Shown here piece by piece: positions 11,546 to 29,375 of a DNA stretch of 64,000 bases. Each line of letters begins with the position of its first letter. Position 1 is the first letter of the stretch. Position numbers and translations under genes: made by a program. The notes below the pieces were generated by a model, which was not told where the DNA came from, searched no databases, and saw nothing but the letters and a program-made list of their open reading frames with translations. Source of the DNA: Pogonophryne albipinna (Eukaryota > Chordata > Actinopteri > Perciformes > Artedidraconidae); assembly GCA_028583405.1 (NCBI GenBank), contig CM053252.1:34351196-34415195 (forward strand). Direction: 5' to 3'.

Positions 11546-14535
11546 ATTTGAAAAAAAAGTATATATATACATATAAGTATACATATTTACAGTAGAAAGG
11601 ACATGAACCACAAATAATACTCAATATTAAATGTTTTAGATACATTAGACTGTTCAACATCATGGTTAAAGGAATGCTAATGAAAATAATGTTTCTCTAA
11701 TGACCAATCAATGCTAAAAGGAGTAAACCTCATTGTCTGTTAATATCAGTGCAAGCCTCTCAGAACAGCAGCCTGGCTGGAACACAGTGATATACGGTCT
11801 AATTTACAACGGCTCCTGTTTCCGTTTCAATCAAATCTCCAATATTAACACCAAGCAATAATTCCTTCTGCTTTATTACGAATGTAGCCTACCTAGTCGA
11901 TAAATCAGCCGCCAGAAGCTGGTATAATTCACAGTGGAAATCAGGCATATTTTATACTGTCTGAGTCACACTGATAATGAACCATTATTTCAGCTTTATG
12001 TTCTTTCTGTGTAGAGAGAGCCACTTGAGTCTGTCCTCGTACTGCAGTGTTCTTTTTTCTATTTAACTTTAAAAAGAAACTTTGCTGAAAGCTTTGACAT
12101 AGTTCACACAGGAAGCAGATTAGAACCTATTTATGGCTATTAAAATAATAAAAAGGTAAGGATTTTGAAGGACACTTGAGTAAATTGTTAGTTTTAAAGA
12201 TAATACATAATTCACATTTCACAAGTTCTAACTTGTCAAAGGAAAACCCTTTGTATATATTTATCCTGCGAGTAAATGTGGTTTAGGTAAAAGCTGAATA
12301 GATCTCATTACATGCAATGAGTTTGAAAAGTAATGATGCATCTCAGCATTCTCAATTCATTTCTCAAAGTTGGAGCTTTCAGCAGGAAGTTGTCCTTGTA
12401 AGGCCAATCCAGTCGGAAATATCAGTGGAGAATTCAGACACATTGCGTGATATTTAATACAAAAATAGTGATGTTTAACCTAATTGACAACTGTGAAAAT
12501 TGTCCGTTAACATAATCCTGTCCAACATAAATTAAAATAAACAGTCCGGGTTTCTGAGCATCTGCATATAGGCATGTGTTGATACTTCATAATTTCATCA
12601 TCACAAGAAATGGAAGTGGAACTACAGGCAACAGGAACATTAAAAAGAAAATACTTAAATTCCAGGCTTGATTCATGCTAAGCTACTACAGATCTTCACA
12701 TTACAAAACAAGGATCCCAAAAAAAATTATTTCAACGGCTGAGAATAAACACATGCAATTCATCTTATCGATAACTAGGGAAACTAGAACAATTATATGT
12801 TAAATATGTTTAGGTGTGTTCATGTTGGCCTCTGCCGGGCTATTTGCCTCTTCTTGGTGCAGATGGAGTCCACACCGAGATGCAGGACATCAGGATACGT
12901 TTCACTGTGCATCACTAACATTTCACATGAATGTCTTTAAAGCTTGAGAGTCTTTCCAGAATCTCACTGTGGATAAACACTAGGGTGAGAAGAACCTCCT
13001 TCTCCTTATCTTTAGAAAGTCTACCGGAATCTTAAAGTATAATTGCAGTAGGAATTACTTAAATGGATTCACTGATAACTATCATACCATGTCACTTTAA
13101 TCTGCCATTACCCCTCAGGGGATCAAAAAAAGAGGATATTGTTATTATATTTTATCTAGTTTTATCATCTCTTATCTTATCTAATTTGATCTGATTTTGA
13201 TTCTGATTTGATCTTATCTTTAAAACACTGTGTGTGGCTGTGATGATGCGACAATCCCAAATAGTTGGTTGCTAAGTGATTACAGTTTCAAACACTGCTT
13301 GTATAGCCTGTTTTTTTTTCTGGACTGAGGGTAACAGCTTAAAGCATAGAACGTTCTACTGAACTACTGTAGCGCTACGAGGTTCCTGATGAATGCTATG
13401 AAGTGCATTTCAACGCTGATGCAATTGTTTTATTGAAATGTGAAACTACATTGTATCTACAGATCTTTAAAGTTAAGGGATTTGTTATTGCAACTTCTTC
13501 AAGCATCCCTGTAGGCTGAAAACTTCGATATAACATTATGCACTTCTTTGATTCATGTTTTTATTCACTACTGAACTATTCAACCCAAATCATAAAACCC
13601 GACCCAGTAATACAGTGCTGAAATAGCCTTTTATAATAATAATAATAATAATAATAGTACACATAAAGTCACACTAGAAAATCATGTTACAAAAAGATGT
13701 TGTGAAAAGTAATGTGTGAACACGCCTTTAATGTGTGAGAACGCCATATTTTAATCTGTTATAGCAGCAAATATTGGCATTAAAAATGGAGAAGATAACA
13801 AAAAAACCTGTCTTGGAATATGCGCAATGAATAAATTATTTAACGCCTTAAGGTGTGACGTAAGCCTTCTCACTCTACACACAAGGCACATTTGTTACTG
13901 TTTATAATGCAGACAGCTGTGTTTTTGTGGAATATATACAACACATAAGGCATGTTTCAAACAGTAATAATGTAGAGACTCTCCAAATTAGCAAGTATCA
14001 TAAGCCACTTAAAGCCAGCATAGAAAGCAAACAATTCTACAAAACATTTTCAAACAAAGCCACTTGTCAGATCAAAGGTTCACCCATCGTGTCAGAAAGA
14101 ACCCCATTTTAGGAACTAATTACATTATCAGAACTTGTCCTAGCATCATTGGCGTCCTGTTCCAGTGACTTGATCAACAGTTGTATCGCTGTTTCTCGGC
14201 CCGGTTACTGATGGCTCTCTCTCAACTGCAGCCTATCTCATTACAGTAATGAACTTTATAATTACCTCCACCCCCTCAGAGAACAATGGAGGCCATTAAG
14301 AAACTGGGATTGGCTTTTATATCATGTACTTAGCTGCTGTAACCAGCAGCCATTTTCCATCTCAATAAACTCCCACATCCTTCAAGCTGTTGACAGCACT
14401 TTGAGTGATGGGGGTCAAAGCATTTTCATGTTCAAACTTTGACTTAATATGCATCTCGGATGATACGATCACAAGTGGACAGCTCAGGTGTGAATGCACG
14501 CAAGATGCATTGAGTTCGCATTGCAACCCAACCGT
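11546..14535. other. No gene seen; long unique AT-rich stretch
   Basis: About 3 kb with no recognisable gene, RNA or mobile element apart from a (TAA)n microsatellite at 13632-13656. Simple TTATCTTATCT words occur at 13140-13220. Sequence at about 14220-14460 looks unique and moderately GC-balanced and could hold a conserved non-coding element, but nothing proves it. Confidence 0.5.
13632..13656 (+). repeat. (TAA)n microsatellite
   Basis: Eight AAT-type triplets. Confidence 0.9.
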
Positions 14536-14910
14536 CAGAGGTGGAAGAAGTACTCAGATCTTGTACTTAAGTAAAAGTAGAAGTACCAGAGTGTAGGAAT
14601 ACTTTATTACAAGTAATAGACCTGCAATCAAAATGTTACATTGACACTGCAGGGTAGCTTTGGAATTGTTCTCCAGGTGTAACTATAGTCTTATTTAAGT
14701 GTTGTTTATATTTCACATCATTAAACAAAATCTGCAAAGTAACTAAAGGTATTAAATAAATGTAGCGGAGTAAAAGTACACGATATACCTCTGAATTGTA
14801 GTGGGGTAGAAGTACAAAGTAGCAAATAATTGTAAATAAAGCACAAGTACCTCAAAATTGTATTTAAGTACAGTTCTTGAGTAAATCTACGTTAGGTTAC
14901 ACCATTGCTG
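14536..14910. repeat. hAT-like MITE (family C, CAGAGGTGG end)
   Basis: The left end is CAGAGGTGGAAGAAGTACTC and the right end reads, inverted, CAGCAATGGTGTAACCTAAC. Subterminal sequence is inverted and rich in ACTTAAGTA and AAGTAC words (TGTACTTAAGTAAAAGTA on the left, TGTATTTAAGTACAG on the right). This is a very common fish MITE end. I see no exact target duplication, so the copy is old or its ends are eroded. Related pieces occur at about 40045-40160 and inside 42185-42350 and 59060-59215. Confidence 0.75.
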
Positions 14911-17563
14911 ATCATCAGACTATATTTGGGGAAGGTCTTGCCGCATATGGCCATATTCTAATAGCATTGTGTATGCAAATGAATCGTAGGCCATATTTAA
15001 GGACCCCCTTAGTCAAGAGTTAAGAATCTATTTACTGGCTTGCTCCATAATGTCTGAGCACCCTGGTGGCATGGCAAAAGTGACATTGTCGGCAGAATGG
15101 AGGTCCTCAGGGACTTTCAGAACAAACATACATTTTTAGGGTTGGGAAATGTCACACATACCTTAGTTGGGCAACAGTCAACGCCCATAGACAAAAACTG
15201 CAGGTTAGTTACCATTTACAACACTAATTCTCAAAGCAATTGTATGTGTTATTTGTGTGTTATTAAAGCAATGCATAGAAAACATATCGATGTGTTAATT
15301 TGCATAGAGAGCAGTGAAGGGAATCCCTGTTAAACATAGTCCCTTTTTTGTGCTAGATAAAGTTTATTATCTTTAAATAAAATAAATATCATGTCCCATC
15401 TTGGAAATTACCAAATGTTTAAGTTTTGTCCATGATAATATACAACCTAGAATCATGTTAGGGAGTCTCATGGACTTCATTGATAGACACATAACTTTAA
15501 CATTTACTCTAAATATAAAAACAGATTTAACTAATTGGCTGTCAGAGATGGTTTATACAGTTCAAACATCCACATACATTAACCATTATGTGAGTATTTG
15601 AGTAAATTATTATGTTCCACCAATGGACATCACCAAAGATAATGTATGTGATTGTAAAAAAGTATTAGTGTCACCATACCTGGGAAAAAGAGACAACGTA
15701 TTGAATGGCTTGTATGGAGGTGTAAGGCTCTAAAGGACTTCTCAATGTTCTCCAACAGAACCAGCCTAGAAGTTCTCAACAAGGAACCTGTAACTAATGC
15801 ATCATCATACTGAATGATAGTTGGAAGAAAAAGTGGGCGGACCCTGTCCTATACAATCTCGTGTATGAATACAGTGTTACATTGAGATTTCCCAAGACAA
15901 AATCTTCATTGAACTAATAGTCACTTATATTAAAATGAGCCATCTCTCATTACACTGCCATTACGCTACAACAGTAGATTACGAGCTAACAAGAAGCACA
16001 CTTTGAAGGCATCCATGTAAGACCATTTTATCAATCAGCAATTAGCATCCATGCTGTTAAAATTATAATAAGAAAAAAATAACAATTTTCTTTTAAATAT
16101 TTACTTTAATTATACAATTGATCTTACAGTTATCTATCCTCACATACATGAACAGGCTTGTTTGCATTTGATTGTGCAGTAATAGAGCTGTCGCACAACA
16201 GTGGTCTTAAATGAGCACAACATGGTGTGAAAATAGATTTGAATTTCAAACTGATGACTTGCTGATTCATACCATTGTCTCTGTGTAATTTATATGACTC
16301 TTTAATCAGGACAAACAGGTACAGCAACAGCAACTACAGTATGTTATACACCTAACACTGTTGATTGGTGGGGATGGTATTTAAACAAAGACAATGATTG
16401 CGGTTGAATTGTCTTTTTTACTCCGCAAAACAAAGTGGAATGACCCAGAAGTAACAGCCATGATAAGAGCTTCAATGCTATGTCCTTTAGCATAGGATAG
16501 TATACACCGGAGCATCCTTCACAAATAACCAACAATTCCTTTCGGTTGCAACATTTAAAGTGATGCAACATTCGGATGTTCACGAAACAAACGACCATGA
16601 CCGTGAAACTCAAAACCTGTATTTCAAGGTGCTTATGAAGAAGTTTCCATCTTATGGCATAACTTGCTTACATGTTTATAGGTTTTGAACTTTCACCGAT
16701 GTGTTTACCGAAGAGGCAAATTATTAAAATAACGCTATTTACTGTAAATATTAAATTAACTCAAGATTTCACATTGTTTTTCTTTTTTACATTTTTGAAT
16801 GGTGATACAGTAGAATATGTGTTTGAAAACAAGTAATGTATATATATTTATGAAGTATTTCGTATTCAACTAGTTTGATACTTATTGGGATTCATGTGTA
16901 TTAATAAGTGTTGATAGATGTGTGATGGTAAGCACGAGCAACCATTTACCTCCTTTTTTTTTCAATTAAAAACAAAAAAGTTGTCAATCCATACAGCCCA
17001 CCTGAAACAACATGTGAAGAAAACATTTGGTGAGGTATCTGGGGTCGCTTTTAGTCGTCCATGTCCATAACATTTGAGTTTTTCCATGGTAGACGCAGCT
17101 CTACTTTCTACAAAACACAGAACACTATTTGCACAAAAGCGACATTGGAGTTGTATATTCCTCCCATTCAAGCAAGGGAAATGAAGACCAAAAAGCAGAA
17201 ATGTCATCCTGCATCTACTTGTACTTGTAGAGCACCTAACACAGAGAACCCATTTGGGAATGCATTGTGTTTGGCTTGGATTAATTAACACTTATAATGT
17301 ATTGGGGAATCAGGCGAGGCAGGCTTGTGTTATAATAGGGGAGCACATACCGGACAAAGAGTTTACCTCCAGGCTGTGTCTGTTTGTGTGTCTGTGTGTG
17401 TGTGTATCTGCTCTACATTGTATGCTACCATGCTGAAACATAGGGACAGACAGGTCCTTTGTCCCTGGAAGGGCACATTTGACATGGTTTGCTATAGAGA
17501 GGCAAAACAAATACAAAAGCACTATCCTACTCCCTCAATGCCAACCTGTCATTCCGTCAAGCA
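14911..17563. other. No gene seen; long unique stretch
   Basis: No recognisable coding exon or repeat. Short T/A tracts only. Confidence 0.5.
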
Positions 17564-17573
17564 GCGCGCGCGC

Positions 17574-17660
<87 letters not shown>
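17564..17660 (+). repeat. (GC)n-(TG)n compound microsatellite
   Basis: About six GC units (17564-17576) run straight into about 42 TG units (17577-17660). Alternating purine-pyrimidine sequence of this kind is the classic Z-DNA-prone type. Confidence 0.97.
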
Positions 17661-18289
<629 letters not shown>

Positions 18290-19255
18290 TCAAGACAAAA
18301 CAAAGGCACCTGTTTAGCACAACATTAATATACATGTAGTTTTGTACCAAGATCAAAATAATTCCAAACATATATATTATCATATTTAGTTTAAGGAAAC
18401 ATAGGAAACATCAAATATTGAAATGATTATTCATTTTTAGAAAAACAATTATATGCAGTGGATTTTGTGATTATAACCATGTGGTGTGGAATCAAACAAG
18501 ACATCTAGATGTTTGCAGTTTCAGGTAGACATACTGTACAGTGTCCTAAGTGGGCCATATATTATTTTTCCCAGTTAATAAGGTCAATTTCTCTCCTGTA
18601 CATCTTTATTTGAATTAGTGAAGTAATCATTTTTTGTCTAATCGTGGAACGATAAAGAAAAAAGGTGGAGTTCAACACTCCATTGGTGAAACAATGAAAT
18701 ATCCTGGTTTCATCCTGCTTATTTCTGATTTATTGACACGTCAGCATGTACTTATACTTATAATATTTCTACTCTATTTACCTGATATTGTCCTTTGTTT
18801 TTTCATATTGCTATGTCTGTCTGCTGTGTAAATACAACAGATATTGCTTTGACTTTATGCTTATCAAGCATACAGGTGCATAGTGTAAAGGCCTCTGAAC
18901 AAAATTGTGATTTTAAATGGCATAATAATTCAATTTGACTTGAGGCTGATGAAAAAATAAACAAACAGTGTACATGTACTAAAAGAGGACTCTTCCATCT
19001 GCCAGGACTGTTTAGGTAATGGTCATAAAGTTAATAGCAGATAGATGTTGGATCCTCATCTGCAGCATGCGTTCAAGAGCAGCACAGCGTATTATAATCC
19101 CTTTAAACACATGTCTGCATGGAAACAAATGGAAATGGAAACGTACACCTGATGGACAGACAGGACAGTATAACCATTTGTATTGCTTTTTGTATTCTTT
19201 GTACCCTAGGACTCCATATAAAGCAGTATTGAGTGTTAAATATTGTATTGTACTG
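18290..19255. other. No gene seen; unique AT-rich DNA
   Basis: Nothing recognisable. Confidence 0.5.
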
Positions 19256-19374
19256 TAAGTACTGTACTTATATGATTCTGTTTTCTTCAAGGTTGTGTCT
19301 TCCTGGTCGATTGTACTTATTGTAAGTCGCTTTGGATAAAAGCATCAGCTAAATGCAATGTAATGTAATGTAAG
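19256..19374 (+). repeat. L2-type LINE 3' tail, severely truncated
   Basis: CTTATATGATTCTGTTTTCT, then GTAAGTCGCTTTGGATAAAA and an (AATGT)n-like tail repeat the last 115 bp of the long L2 copy that ends at about 38035 almost word for word. It is the 3'-most stub of an insertion or of a SINE using the same tail. Confidence 0.8.
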
Positions 19375-20577
19375 ACCAAAATAAAAAAGTAGTTTGCTTG
19401 GCAGATGTACTGATAATATGATGATAATATAAATAATTGCACAAATGATCTATAATTGTTAAATTTAGGTTTTCATTTGAGAATATAGAAAGGTGTATTA
19501 TGCTGATCCATCTAATTATATGGCAAATTCCACAAACACGATGTATAAATTAGATCATTTTGAAGATTAATGATACGTTAAATGTATTATGATTGTATAC
19601 AACAATTGTATATTATTCCATTCTTCTTCTTGTTAAAGTTGTGACATTTGATTGTTGTGCATTTGTGTTGATAATAGAAATGTAAAATGGAGGATAAGCA
19701 GCTGTTTACACTGAGTCTATTCCTTTTGAATACAGAGAACTCTAATTATATAACATCAACAAAGGTTGCCTACATTCTTTCCTTTGCTCTTTATATTTAA
19801 ACATTCAGTGAACATTAAAATGGAAAAGGTTGAATAAAGCAGGAAATGAATTGAAAGCTTGTTGGTAACATTGACAATTATGGATGAGGCATAAGTAGAA
19901 CTCCCTGATAGGTCACTGTTGTCCTTCCTTAGATTCTTTTTACAGTTCTGATATGACTGGCAAGAGGGAAGCACGGAAAACAGCTTCTGGATCATAGTGG
20001 ACATCTTTGAAGACATAGCAACATGGTGTGTTTAAAGTGATTACAAATTGGGTCCGGTTGGGCCTATACTCTCTACATCCCCTGTACTACACATAACCAG
20101 CAACACATTATTTAGCAGCCTGTTGGTGAACGTTTTGTTCAAATCTAGCGACAGAATCTTATTTCCTTTGAAATTGCCTTTTTCTACTCTTAAAAAGTAT
20201 TCTAGCATTTGCATGCATCATTGAAATGAGTGCAAGGACATGCAGTGGAAGTTGATTTGTGGTGAAAAGACATGTTTTGGCTAGTATCTATCTGAAAAAG
20301 TGTCAAATCTACACCTGCCTATTTACAATAGTGAAGTTTGTACAGAAGATTCTGACCCAGAAGGGAGTAATATAAGATTGAAGGCGTTTTTTTTATAGCT
20401 GGCATAAACATCAACCCATGGTAAGACAGAGCTTGAGGAGTAAAGGGTTCATGATGACTTCCTTCATTGTGGACTGCTGCTGCTGCTCAGGACTCAGGAG
20501 CAGGGATTGGCCGGACTGATGTTGTGGAACCAGACTCAGGAACAGGGTTTACGTCTGAAGGAATGGCTAATCCAAAT
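19375..20577. other. No gene seen; unique AT-rich DNA
   Basis: Nothing recognisable apart from a (CTG)4 run at about 20470. Confidence 0.5.
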
Positions 20578-20770
20578 TAATCAATCAACCAAATGTATTT
20601 ATATATTTAATAGCACAAATTACACATTTGTCTCAGGTGGATTTATCATAGGTAAAGCACACAACACCCTCTGTCTATAAAACCTCAAAGCAGACAAGGG
20701 ACAACTCCTAAAGAAACCACAATTAACAGGGATAATGGAAGAAACATCAGAAAGAGCAACAGAGGAGGAA
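20578..20770 (-). repeat. Decayed L2-type LINE 3' UTR fragment
   Basis: It parallels 9165-9390: an ATCAATCAACC tail, TTTATATATTTAATAGCACA, CATTTGTCTCAG, ACACCCTCTGTC and AGAGCAACAGAGGAGG occur in the same order, with many substitutions and small deletions. It is older than the 9-kb copy. Confidence 0.65.
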
Positions 20771-21863
20771 AGGGTGCACGTATTAAAAAAGGGGTCACCT
20801 TGACAAAGTTTCTTTAGGAGTATGACATTGTATGGTAAAGTGTGTTGTTATTTCCGGTTTTCCTGCGGTTTCCCAATCTACATCTAATGAACGTTAGCAC
20901 ATCTCAAACACTCACACATAGCTTCCTCCATCTCTTAGCAACTCTCGCTAAATCGACAAATGTTTACACTGCAGCTTATTCAAGCAAAATGCAGGTTGGT
21001 TGCCAGCATATTACCACGCTAAAGGCTAGCTGACTGGCTTGCTAGCTGGAGGCGGTCACTCCTCATCCTTTGCCCCATGGCCCTGTGTTGCACTGGTTCA
21101 CTCTTTAATCAGTGTCGTCTGATTGTATGCTGGGAAGGGCCCCCAAATTCTCCTGACTGGACAAAAGCTGCTAGCTGGCGAGACTAAGGACCCCTTAGCT
21201 TAGTGGCTCATGAGCCGATGAGGAGGAGCCAATTTTAAAGAACAAATCTGACTCATTTTGCTTTAAACTACATTTATCCGTGTCAAAGTTCAAAAGTCAA
21301 TAATGCGATGTAACATGCTGTATCAGCAAAAGTCCTCATGGAAAAATCTGTTTTTTAGGCCACTATTCAATGAAGTTGTTGCATTGTCAATTAACAATAG
21401 GTTAGAAAAAACATTTGCCAAAATACATTTCATTGTTAGGATAACCACGCCCGCTTCCTGTCTTTTATCCACATTCAGATACAGACAGATCATTTTGTGG
21501 TTGAACAGATACAGATAATGACATATTTGCACACTTCTGCTACTGTAAATATCTTTGTTATTCCTCATGAAATTCACAACTGAGTCAGATTTCAGATGTT
21601 GTGCTGACAGCGGCCCTACCTTAAATTGTTGTACAGGCCAAAATACACATAGTAAGAGAATGGAGAGAGTGTCAAAAAGAAGAAAGGGAAAAGAGAGGGG
21701 TGTGGGAAGAGAGTGTGAAATAGAAGGAGAGATAGAGTTGGACGAGCGTTGCACAAAGTACATAGCTGCAGGAGAGGCTTATGCTTTAGACGCCATGTCA
21801 AAATGCACTCTCTGCTGCTGCCTTTATCTCTCTTATGCCTCTTCCTCTCCTATCTCTGTCCTC
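20771..21863. other. No gene seen
   Basis: Unique DNA with a purine-rich block at about 21655-21740 (GAGAGTGTCAAAAAGAAG-type words). Confidence 0.5.
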
Positions 21864-21927
21864 CTCTTCTTCTTCTTCTTCTTCTTCTTCTTCTTCTTCT
21901 TCTTCTTCTTCTTCTTCTTCTTCTTCC
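21864..21927 (+). repeat. (CTT)n microsatellite, pure polypyrimidine
   Basis: About 20 CTT units in a larger CT-rich block (21820-22000). It is a polypurine-polypyrimidine mirror sequence. Confidence 0.95.
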
Positions 21928-22269
21928 CTTCTCTCTGGTTTCCTTCCATCTGCATTCCTGTCCTCCTTTCTATCTCCCTTCCTCACCCCCTGCCTCAACT
22001 CTCTTTGTTTTCTTCCTATTTGTCCTACTATGCCTTATTTTTTTTGCGAAAGCACAGGAGTAAGAAGACGGCATCGCCACTAAGCTCATTGGTACTCCTC
22101 TCTGTCCTCCTCACACACATGCACACACAAAACACCTCAGCATGGAAATTGAAATAATGATAATGTATCCCTCAGTCTGCATCAAAGTATTGCCACTTCA
22201 AAAAAATGCCGGCAGGCATGAAATGCAAACATGAAGCAGATGGATTGAGAAAGAGTCAGGAGAAAAGCA

Positions 22270-22369
<100 letters not shown>

Positions 22370-22464
22370 ACCCATGTGTGTATGTATTTTCCCCTTTTAC
22401 CGTCCTGCCTTCACTTTGTACATTGGCTGTAGCTTTAAGGCAGCAAGACTCTGTCTGTCTGTCT

Positions 22465-26600
<4,136 letters not shown>

Positions 26601-27739
26601 TGACTATAATATTTAAAACATTTCCGACTTCCTAAAGTTTCCTGACAGAATGGCGGTAATTAGTCTGATTGGGTGCTGCAAATTAATTGTGTACTTTTGT
26701 AAATTCATGTATCTGCTGCCTCAGTTTTCGCATTGGGCTACATTTGCAGCAGATTGCAGCAGTGGAGCGGCCCAGTACGTAAATCCTGATGTGTGTGTGT
26801 AGAGATGGACTGGTCCTGATAGTGTTGTAAGTGCTATACAGTTAAACAATAGTGCGCAGTGAGGAAGCACCCGTACTGAGGGTGTCATATATTACAAGGA
26901 AGGCAGACTCCAAACAAATTATGGCTGTGTCTTTGTGTTGTTCTTAGCCCTCCATCTTTCCCTCTCCCGCTCCCTCTCTCCTTCCTAGTGTTATATATTT
27001 TCACACCTCAGTGAGTCCATTGCGAACACACACACATTGCTTGTCTGACTGTCTCCTCCTCCTTCTCCTCCTCCTCCTGTCGTTCCTTCTTTTCCTCTAT
27101 TGCATTTTCCATCTTATTTCTCTTTCTCACTTCATATAATCCTTCCTTCCTCTCTCTTCCTCCTCCATCCCTCTCTCCTCCCCCCACCGCTCTCCTGGGT
27201 CATGTTGCAGCAGCTCCAGCAGAAATAATAGGAGCAAAGGCGTGAGGTTGTTATTTGCATAGAAATAGCATGAAGCCCCAGGCAGCTTCAGGAGAAGGAC
27301 ACAGAGATCATTTGTCTCAAATTTGTAATGAAAACTTTTGCTGAGATAGAAATTTCTCTCCCTCTATACCCCCCCCCCCTCCCTCCACTCCTCTCTTTCC
27401 CCAATTTCCATTCTTCCTCGGCACCTTCCATACCCGCCCATCCTGGCGCTCTCTTCTTCAGTTCTGAAGTAGCACAGTGTGATTTGAAATTAGATGACAC
27501 ATCAGTATTGTGCTGCTGTGCACCAGCATGTCAGTCTTACTGGCGGCGTGTCAAACATTGAAGGAAATACGGAGGACTCGAGACGTCTCTGTGGTGGAAA
27601 TGGTTTTCAGGCATTTGAAGCTGGTAAATGTCCGGTAAAGTGGCTGATGTCTCACACACAAACAAAGCAAAGCAAATTGAACGACCATATAACAATTACC
27701 ATTTTGGGCAGACATTTGTTTAAGTCTGTTCTTGTTCAA
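26601..27739. other. No gene seen; CT-rich block and possible conserved non-coding segment
   Basis: 26940-27190 and 27350-27425 are strongly pyrimidine-rich (CTCCTCCTCC-type words and a C10 run). Between them (27195-27310) lies balanced, repeat-poor sequence with TTATTTGCATAGAAATAGCAT (an octamer-like ATTTGCAT word). I treat this as a possible conserved non-coding element, without proof. Confidence 0.4.
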
Positions 27740-28190
27740 CGGTAACACTTTATATTAAGGTACACAAATTCATCATCAACTAGTTGTTAATTAACATGCA
27801 TATTAGCAGTATATTGGCTCTTTATTAGTCATTATAAAACACTTATTAATGCCTTATTCTACATGACCATATTCTACAAGTACTAGGCCATTAGTTGAGA
27901 GTTTTTCCTCAGTAACCCTCTAATTACTGCTTATTTATTGCAAGTAAGGCAGTTGTTGTTGTTGTACATGAGTTTTGGTATTAATATGTGCTGCTCAATA
28001 TGGGCCTATAAGGCACAAGAATAGTAATTCTCCCATAATAACACTTATAGATATATTTCTTATGTAACAAGACAGGAAACTATAAATGTTAATTAAGTCT
28101 AAATAACTCAAAATTTGGTATTTTTATCTAAGAATATTTCCCCTATTTTCAAGTGAAGTCTTGTTCATAACCAATAAGCTAGTAATTCAA
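27740..28190 (+). repeat. Left member of a long inverted terminal pair
   Basis: It starts GGTAACACTTTATATTAAGG and includes ACACTTATTAATGCCTTATT, GCTTATTTATTGCAAGTAAG and TGTAACAAGACAGGAAAC. The reverse complement of these blocks recurs, in mirrored order, at 38345-38543 (outer part) and 32925-33012 (inner part). The GGTAACACTTTA start is a familiar end of old DNA-transposon repeats in vertebrates. The segment is interrupted at 28191-28197 by the insertion of the next feature. Confidence 0.65.
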
Positions 28191-28197
28191 CCCAGTC

Positions 28198-28761
28198 TCA
28201 CAGCATTTCGTGTTATAGTCACGATTTCCCCATTCTTTTCGTGTCACACAGAGCGATTTTAAAAGGAATGTAAATAATAACAAATTAAAAGGAAAAAAAG
28301 ATTTAAAAAAATACAGATTTCAGTATTCTGACAGAACGATTTTAGAAGCAATGTATTTCTATTGGTAGTAGGTTTCGTGCCTGCACCAAATAATATCATA
28401 TTAGAAGGAAAAAAAGATTTAAAAAATACAGATTTCAGTATGCTGAGGCTCTGAGCCCCATTTATTTTCCCCATTACGGCAAAAAAAGTCCAACATTATA
28501 CAATTTATAATAAAAACAATAATCGTGGCTTGATATTGAGTAAGAAAATGTTTTTATGAACCATACAGCTTCCGGTCTTCCAAGACCCGACCGGACAAAA
28601 AGATGTGGTGCAGGCATGAAACATACTACCAATATAAATACATTGTTTTTTAAATCGTTCTGTGTGACACGAAAAAAATGGGAAAATCGCATTGGTGAAC
28701 ACGAATCAATAGATTAAATATATTTCGTGTCTATAACACGAAATGCCCTGAGACTGGGTTG
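28198..28761. mobile_element. Inverted-repeat element with 7-bp target duplication
   Basis: The left end is CAACCCAGTCTCACAGCATT and the right end, inverted, reads CAACCCAGTCTCAGGGCATT. Inverted similarity continues for roughly 80 bp (TTCGTGTTATAG ... CGTGTCACACAG). It is flanked by AGTAATT at 28191-28197 and again at 28762-28768, an exact 7-bp target duplication. Inside, a block ending AATACAGATTTCAGTATNCTG occurs twice (about 28286-28332 and 28400-28446). No transposase is present. A second, truncated copy in inverse orientation is at 57947-58316. I do not recognise a superfamily name with confidence. Confidence 0.8.
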
Positions 28762-29375
28762 AGTAATTTGACTCGAATTGACCTGAACAGGTTCCCTATT
28801 CTAAAGTTGCCTCCTCTTCACACTTTGTAAATACATTATAGCACACAACTACTGAAATTAACCTCAACAGTACATGAACAAAGTAGGAACACATTAAAAT
28901 ATCTGTTTTATTAATGAACCACTAAAAGAGAGGTTCAGACACATGTAACCAGCATACTGTCAAAAGTCCTAGAAAGAATTCTGCTGGACAGATTAGATGA
29001 CTTTATTAACTCAACAGATAACCAGTTTGGCTTTAAGGCTAAACATGGCACTGACTTGTGTATATACGCCTTAAAGGAAATTGTTAACAAATAGGTAATA
29101 ACTCATCAGTTATGTGTTTCATTGATGCTTCTAAAGCCTTTGATCGTGTTAATCATAGGAAGTTATTTGTTAAACTGAGTCAAAGAGGGGTGCTCAAATA
29201 CATTGTGAGAATTCTGGTCTACTGGTATGGCCACCAGACTATGCAAGTCAAATGGGGCAATAGGGTCTCAGCCCCATTTGGGGTTAGCAATGGTGTCAGA
29301 CAAGGTGGAATTATGTCCCCAGTTATTTTTAATCTTTATATTGATGATCTGTCCAAGCGACTGAAAGCCTGTAAT

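Noticed and set aside
21555..22157. A 200-codon frame
   Set aside because: Most of its length is poly-Phe from the (CTT)n tract; it is not a gene.
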